A stretch of 56,887 nucleotides of DNA, from contig JAIQEY010000041.1 in NCBI GenBank assembly GCA_020073565.1, positions 1 to 56,887 on the forward strand. The letters are read 5' to 3'. The position numbers and the translations under genes are program-made. The notes below the pieces were generated by a model. That model did not search any database. It had not been told where the DNA came from and saw only the letters and a program-made list of their open reading frames with translations. Shown one piece after another: positions 52,823 through 56,887 of this stretch (position 1 is the stretch's first letter; the number at the start of each line of letters is the position of its first letter). This stretch comes from Terriglobia bacterium (GTDB lineage Bacteria; Acidobacteriota; Terriglobia; Terriglobales; Acidobacteriaceae).

Positions 52823-52927
52823 ACTTCTATACTAACTCAGTGGGTGGGTAACGCCTGCAGCGCGGCCCGCGCCGGTTGCCGACCGATCCCGCAGTGAGTT
52901 GCACCTCTACTCCACTTCGATGTGCAC

Positions 52928-53356
52928 ATGAAACGGCGCATACTTCTCGTCGATGACGACCTTACCGTCCTGCTGACCCTGAAAGCCGTTCTCGGACTGC
53001 ACGGTTTCGAAGTTGACACCGCCGCCAGCACAGCGGAAGCCTTTTCCAGACTCGAATCCGGTGTCTACCACATGGTCATCAGTGATTTGCGCATGGAAAC
53101 CGAGGAGGCAGGCCTGGAAGTCCTGCGCGCAGCGCGCCGCCAGAGCTACCAACCTGCCACCGCCCTGCTCACCGCCTACCCGCCCAACGGGGAGCACTGG
53201 TCGCAGAAGCATTCCGAGTCTTTGCTGGTCAAACCTCTGGGCACCAGCGATCTGGTGCGGCAGGTGGAAGCTCTGCTCATCCGCCGCGCAGACGAGCAGC
53301 AACGCCAGCGGAACGCATCCGCGGTCGCGCAGGCAGCCACGCCCAAGGTCAGATAG
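52928..53356 (+). CDS. Single-domain response regulator
   Basis: A 142-residue CheY-like receiver. Acidic residues D10 and D11 (LLVDDD), the phospho-acceptor D53 (VISDLRM), T82 (LLTAY) and K102 (LLVKPL) are all present. A Gln/Ala-rich tail of about 20 residues follows and there is no output domain. Probably part of a phosphorelay whose kinase is not in this window. GTG 52922, two codons upstream, is an alternative start. It is divergent from mtaB. Confidence 0.88.
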   Translation: MKRRILLVDDDLTVLLTLKAVLGLHGFEVDTAASTAEAFSRLESGVYHMVISDLRMETEEAGLEVLRAARRQSYQPATALLTAYPPNGEHWSQKHSESLLVKPLGTSDLVRQVEALLIRRADEQQRQRNASAVAQAATPKVR

Positions 53357-53396
53357 GTGGCCCCCTCGCCGTCTGCTCGGTTCTTCTCTGGAATTT

Positions 53397-53705
53397 TTAG
53401 GCGCTAGCGACCTGCCGCCTCTGCTGAAAACACTCGCGGCAGAGCACCGGCCGCCCCTGTGTCGGACGGAAAGGCACGGTCGTCTCCTTGCCGCAATTGG
53501 AGCAGTTGGTGCGGGTCTCCGTCTTGGTGTGCATCTGCCCATGGGGCGACGCCCCCAAAACCGCTATCCGCTTACTCTTGCAGTTCTTGCAGCGCTTTGG
53601 TTCGTTCTTGAACTGCTTGTCGTGGAAAAATAGTTGTTCGCCCGCTGTAAACACGAAATCCGTGCCACAGTCCATGCACTTCAACACCTTGTCCTGGAAT
53701 TCCAT
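53397..53705 (-). CDS. Small zinc-ribbon protein with four CxxC knuckles
   Basis: A 102-residue protein. CxxC pairs are at C10/C13, C39/C42, C68/C71 and C89/C92. The first two form a zinc-ribbon after MEFQDKVLKCMDCG; the last pair, spaced by 17 residues (NCSNCGKE...LCRECF), fits the CxxC-x17-CxxC domain. Such proteins are widespread and uncharacterised. It ends 41 bp from the converging response regulator. Confidence 0.85.
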   Translation of the reverse strand: MEFQDKVLKCMDCGTDFVFTAGEQLFFHDKQFKNEPKRCKNCKSKRIAVLGASPHGQMHTKTETRTNCSNCGKETTVPFRPTQGRPVLCRECFQQRRQVASA

Positions 53706-53896
53706 CGAAGAGGCGCTCCCATTCCGCCCTGCTCGACAACGGGAGACCCGAACGGGGAAGTGCTCCGGCTCACATCGTGGGCAGGGGATTTACATCCCCC
53801 CTCATATTCACCCTGGATTCGGCCCGCCACGCGTGTAACGCATGGTCCACTGCTGATTGAAGAAATCCCCAACTATGAAAAGCTTAAGAAGAGAGG

Positions 53897-53931
53897 ATCG
53901 GGCCGTCTGCCCCCACAGAAAACGGCCCGAT
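53897..53931 (-). terminator. Intrinsic terminator of rpsU
   Basis: ATCGGGCCGT (53897-53906) and ACGGCCCGAT (53922-53931) form a perfect 10-bp stem; on the minus strand it is followed by CCTCTCTTCTT. It starts five bases after the rpsU stop codon. Confidence 0.75.
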
Positions 53932-53935
53932 GATT

Positions 53936-54133
53936 TTAGTCCTGTTCTTTGCGTGCTTTCTTTCGGCTCCGTTTGCGAGCCAGCGCTTCCTTGACCCGCT
54001 TCTTTTCACCCGGCTTGAGGTAAAAAGAGTGGCGCTTCACTTCCTTAATGATGTCTTCCTGCTGTACCTTCCGCTTGAAACGGCGAAGCGCATTTTCGAG
54101 GGATTCCCCCTCTTGAATTCGAACTTCCGCCAA
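53936..54133 (-). CDS. rpsU: 30S ribosomal protein S21
   Basis: A 65-residue basic protein: AEVRIQEGESLENALRRF, QEDIIKEVKRHSFYLKPGEKK, then a Lys/Arg-rich helix to the end. It binds the small subunit near the 3' end of 16S rRNA and aids initiation. The start is taken as TTG 54133, because the family begins directly at AEVR; a GTG at 54145 in the same frame would add four residues. A GGGGGGG tract lies 10 bp upstream of the TTG. Confidence 0.88.
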   Translation of the reverse strand: MAEVRIQEGESLENALRRFKRKVQQEDIIKEVKRHSFYLKPGEKKRVKEALARKRSRKKARKEQD

Positions 54134-54175
54134 AAGAACTAACACCCCCCCTTGCCGCCATAACTCGACTTGTTA

Positions 54176-54204
54176 GTTATGGCAAGGCTCTGCCATCAAG
54201 TCAA
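54176..54204 (-). promoter_or_regulatory. Sigma-70-type promoter of rpsU
   Basis: On the minus strand TTGACT, a 17-bp spacer and CATAAC, with the start point near 54169. The downstream leader can fold: CTTGCCATAAC (54175-54185 region) pairs with GTTATGGCGGCAAG next to the G-rich ribosome-binding site. Confidence 0.5.
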
Positions 54205-54233
54205 GTGGATTGTAGAAAAAACTGCACTGAGCT

Positions 54234-55028
54234 TCAGAACAAGAACCGCAGGGACAACTGTATCTGGCGTGGAGCATATGCGCTCATCGCCTTCATGAAA
54301 CTCGTAGGTTGTTGATAATACGCAGGATAATACGAGCTCTTTGAGTACGAAATAAACTGCCCCGCGGAATTCCAGAAGCCATTGTCGCTCACTCCAAATC
54401 GTTTGTTATCGCGATTGAAGAGATTGAACGACTCCGCCATCAGTTCAAGACGATAGTGCCCACCAAAGTTGATCCTCCGCGCCACCCGCATATTCATGGT
54501 CGCGTAGTCCGGACCAACAAAAGCATTGTTACCGAATCCCGGCAGCCGGTCATTACTTGTGTTCCCATCCTGATTCGGGTCGCCGTACACGCGTGCTTGC
54601 GCCGGACGCCCGCTCCCGTATGTCATGACGCCCGATAGTCTCCAGTGGTCACACACCGTTGCCAGCAGGCCCCGTCCCGGATCGAACGGACGTGGCTCCG
54701 TAATCCATGAAACCGAAAGCCGATGCCGTTGGTCGGTCACACTCGGCCCACGCTCGCTCTTCGTCGAATACGAGTTCTGCACAGTTGCCGGTTGCCCGGC
54801 TACGAGCGCATCCTGCCCATCGTCGATCGCATGTGCCCAGGTGTATGCCAGGCGAAAGTACACTCCATGCGACATCCGCTTGCGCAGCGACACGGTCATG
54901 CCGTGATACCAGCTCGATGCCGCGCTCTCAAACTGGTCGATCGCCCCGAGTTGCGCTATTGGACGCGCCACATCGTTAATGCAGGGTGGATAAGGGCAAC
55001 TCATGCTCCGGAGGATGCCCGTAAGTTC
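54234..55028 (-). pseudogene. TonB-dependent (Oar-like) receptor, C-terminal fragment cut by an IS element
   Basis: About 265 residues of an outer-membrane receptor's C-terminal barrel: QFESAASSWYHGMTVSLRKRM, LAYTWAHAIDDGQD, QRHRLSVSWITEPRPF, GRPAQARVYGDPNQDGNTSNDRLP-type text and the terminal strand RQIQLSLRFLF ending in Phe, as required by the BAM complex. Family members are about 1000 residues, so roughly three quarters is missing. The frame is interrupted by the IS256 end at 55029. On the far side of the IS no minus-strand frame continues the receptor. Confidence 0.85.
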
Positions 55029-56433
55029 GTAGAAAGTAGCGACTCTCAACCCCGGTCATAATGACCGAGGGTAGTTTTTCTGCCAAGAAAAAGGAGAGAG
55101 TCGCTATGAAGAGACGATACCAGATCGACCAGCAGCGCGCGGTGCAACAGTTCCGCCAGTTGGCCCGCGAAGAAAATCCCAACATCCAGATGATCTTTCC
55201 CATGGCCGAGGTCGTGGGGCTTTTGCAAGAAGGAGTCGGCCACCTGCTGCGCGCGGCCGGGTTGGCGTTGATGAACTTGGTGATGGAGGAAGAAGTGCGG
55301 CACCTGGCGGGAGAGCGCCATCAACAGCACCCGGAGCGTCGGGTGCATCGCTGGGGGAAAGAAGACGGCTACTGCGTGGTGGACGGGCAGAAGGTGCCGA
55401 TTCGCAGAACCCGTCTGCGCAGCCCGGAACATCGCGAGCAACGGCTGGGCAGTTACGAGTTGTTCCAACGCAGCGAGCCGATGGAACACGCGGTCTGGGA
55501 CAAGATGATGCGCGGGCTGTCGACGCGCAACTACGGAGCGGTGGTGAAGGATTTTCGCGAAGCCTACGGGGTGGAGAAGTCGGCGGTGAGCGACAGCTTC
55601 ATCGAGGCCAGCCGAGAGAAATTGCAGGAACTGATGGAGCGGCCGCTGGGCGAGTTACGGTTGTGCGCGGTGCTGATCGATGGCACACCGTTCCGGGATC
55701 GGCAGATGATCGTGGCCCTGGGCATCAGTATCGACGGGCGCAAAACGGTGTTGGGGCTGCGCGAAGGAGCGACTGAGAATGCCGCCGTGGTCGGTGAGTT
55801 ACTGGGCGATCTGACGGCACGCGGGCTGGACTTCAGCGTGCCAAGGCTTTATGTGCTAGACGGTGGCAAGGCGCTGGCGGCGGCGGTGCGGCGTCATGCC
55901 GGCGAGGCAGCTTCCATCCAACGCTGCCAGGTGCACAAGCGGCGCAACGTCGTGGATCACTTACCCGAAGAACATAAGTCGGCGATCCGGAAGAAACTGC
56001 AGAACGCCTACGCCATGACCGAATATGCCGACGCCAAGCGCGCCCTGGAACGATTGCATCGCGAACTGATGGAGTTGAATCCGAGCGCCGCCCGCAGCCT
56101 GGAAGAAGGCATGGAAGAAACGCTCACCGTGCATCGTCTGCGGGTGCCAGCTCAGTTGCGTCGCACCCTGGCGAGCACGAATGTGATCGAGTCGGCCTTC
56201 TCCATCGTGGAGACGGTGTGCCGCAACGTAAAACGCTGGCGTGCCGGCGATCATATCGAGCGCTGGGTGGGCTCGGGTCTGCTGGTAGCCGAACGCCAGT
56301 TTCGCAAGGTACAGGGCTACCGCGAAATTCCGTCGCTGCTGACTGCGCTGGCGAACACGGTTTCGAAGAAGGCGGTTGCTGAGGAAGTGAAGGTTGCGTA
56401 GCCTATGACAGCCGAGAGTCGCTAACTTTCAAC
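55029..56433 (+). mobile_element. IS256-family insertion sequence
   Basis: Bounded by imperfect terminal inverted repeats: left GTAGAAAGTAGCGACTCTC (55029-55047), right the reverse complement of GTTGAAAGTTAGCGACTCTC (56414-56433), differing by one base and one indel. It encodes one transposase. Flanks (AGTTC-containing on both sides, not identical) give no clean 8-9 bp target duplication. A GGTCATAATGACC palindrome lies at 55053-55065 inside the left end. Confidence 0.8.
55106..56401 (+). CDS. IS256 family transposase
   Basis: A 431-residue mutator-type DDE transposase. Catalytic candidates are D192 (LIDGTPF), D252 (VLDGGKAL) and E362 (NVIESAFS); the C274-x2-H277 motif (RCQVHKRRN) is present. 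It moves the element by copy-out paste-in. The frame is intact, so it may be active. ATG 55106 follows AAGGAGAG by 10 bases; the upstream ATG at 55061 lacks a ribosome-binding site. An inverted copy of the terminal repeat overlaps this start. Confidence 0.92.
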   Translation: MKRRYQIDQQRAVQQFRQLAREENPNIQMIFPMAEVVGLLQEGVGHLLRAAGLALMNLVMEEEVRHLAGERHQQHPERRVHRWGKEDGYCVVDGQKVPIRRTRLRSPEHREQRLGSYELFQRSEPMEHAVWDKMMRGLSTRNYGAVVKDFREAYGVEKSAVSDSFIEASREKLQELMERPLGELRLCAVLIDGTPFRDRQMIVALGISIDGRKTVLGLREGATENAAVVGELLGDLTARGLDFSVPRLYVLDGGKALAAAVRRHAGEAASIQRCQVHKRRNVVDHLPEEHKSAIRKKLQNAYAMTEYADAKRALERLHRELMELNPSAARSLEEGMEETLTVHRLRVPAQLRRTLASTNVIESAFSIVETVCRNVKRWRAGDHIERWVGSGLLVAERQFRKVQGYREIPSLLTALANTVSKKAVAEEVKVA

Positions 56434-56435
56434 GG

Positions 56436-56887
56436 AGTTCCGGGCAACCTCCCTCTAAAGGCCGAGCTTACAACTTTAGCCTACGCCGCGAAACTACGGG
56501 CGCGAAGGTACGATTCCTCGACCTGAGGGTCGAAGAGAATCAATTTTCGGCAATTGAGAAAGAACACATCCTCGATGGCTCATACACTGTGGTATCGAGA
56601 ACAGAAGCCATTCCGGCCAATGTCAAACAAGCCTTTTCGAAGATCACCCGCCAAACATCGTTGGCAATGGCGAATCCCGGACAAGCATTTCAAGTCACTG
56701 ATGAAGGGCTTTATCGAAAGCTACCTTGGAGACGTCTCGTGCTTGCGGGGGCACAGGATGATAAGTGGTTTTTGCATTACGAACGTGGCGGCCTCGCACA
56801 CAGCTATTACGTAGTGGCGTTCACGGCTGATTCTCATGGAGATGCACGCTTCGTGTGGGGCTGTTCGATAGCTGATGGCGCAAAGAG
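56436..56887 (+). CDS. Hypothetical protein, partial at both ends
   Basis: A plus-strand frame open from just after the IS end to the window edge (about 150 residues). It reads NFSLRRETTGAKVRFLDLR, KLPWRRLVLAGAQDDKWFLH and YERGGLAHSYYVVAFTA near the end. I see no start codon with a ribosome-binding site, so the IS may have removed the 5' end. It is somewhat more AT-rich than its surroundings. Function not recognised. Confidence 0.5.

Noticed and set aside
55029..55049. GTG start for the TonB receptor fragment at 55049
   Set aside because: The first codons of that frame are encoded by the IS terminal repeat, so it is an accidental start on a gene fragment.
56554..56814. Plus-strand 86-codon frame near the right edge
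   Set aside because: It is out of frame with the longer, protein-like frame from 56436 and reads as low-similarity sequence.

Overview
The window looks like a chromosomal segment of an acidobacterium (Acidobacteriota, Terriglobia-like). This is inferred from the GC-rich coding sequence, an Oar-type TonB receptor fragment, the S21 protein type, the CTCTGTGTCCTCTGTGG palindromic repeats and an exosortase/EpsI polysaccharide locus. No rRNA, tRNA or CRISPR array was recognised.

Layout. 1-719 is the 5' part of a group II intron with its reverse transcriptase, running off the left edge. 1036-34054 is an exopolysaccharide/protein-sorting region of the exosortase (PEP-CTERM) type. It holds a PEP-CTERM substrate (1036-1602), a leftward operon at 9782-2016 (O-antigen-ligase-like protein, methyltransferase, deacetylase-like protein, AsnB, two glycosyltransferases) and a second leftward operon at 32054-21799 (sigma-54-type regulator, Wza-like export protein, outer-membrane barrel, Wzz-like protein, ExeA-like ATPase, tyrosine autokinase, initiating sugar transferase, two glycosyltransferases). 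Divergent from the second operon are the exosortase and EpsI (32520-34054). Between the operons lie ribA, a DUF2520 protein, a Nudix hydrolase, a cold-shock protein and polX, then a uronate-type sugar module (AlgD-like dehydrogenase, FemAB-like protein, heparinase II/III-type lyase, second AsnB). 34096-38901 carries an MFS transporter, Nnr, a potassium channel and a GT2. 38867-44504 is a one-carbon module (GcvT-like protein, two FAD oxidoreductases, PurU). 44721-54133 holds housekeeping genes (RNase E/G, RodA, MtaB, S21 and others). The right edge is an IS256-family element next to a decapitated TonB receptor.

Main observation. Both polysaccharide operons start with the same roughly 230-bp block (9869-10100 and 32058-32290, near-constant offset). 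Each copy has a sigma-54-like -24/-12 element and, exactly 115 bp further upstream, a TGGGAAA-N4-TTTCCCA-type palindrome that fits an enhancer site. At 9.85 kb this block is joined directly to a short copy of the 3' end of the glycosyltransferase gene at 21.8 kb. The two operons therefore appear to be the products of one operon that was duplicated and then split by complementary deletions. A third sigma-54-like site precedes the PEP-CTERM gene. The first gene of the large operon encodes an enhancer-binding-protein homologue that has lost the GAFTGA loop and the Walker B aspartate, so it is unlikely to activate sigma-54 by itself.
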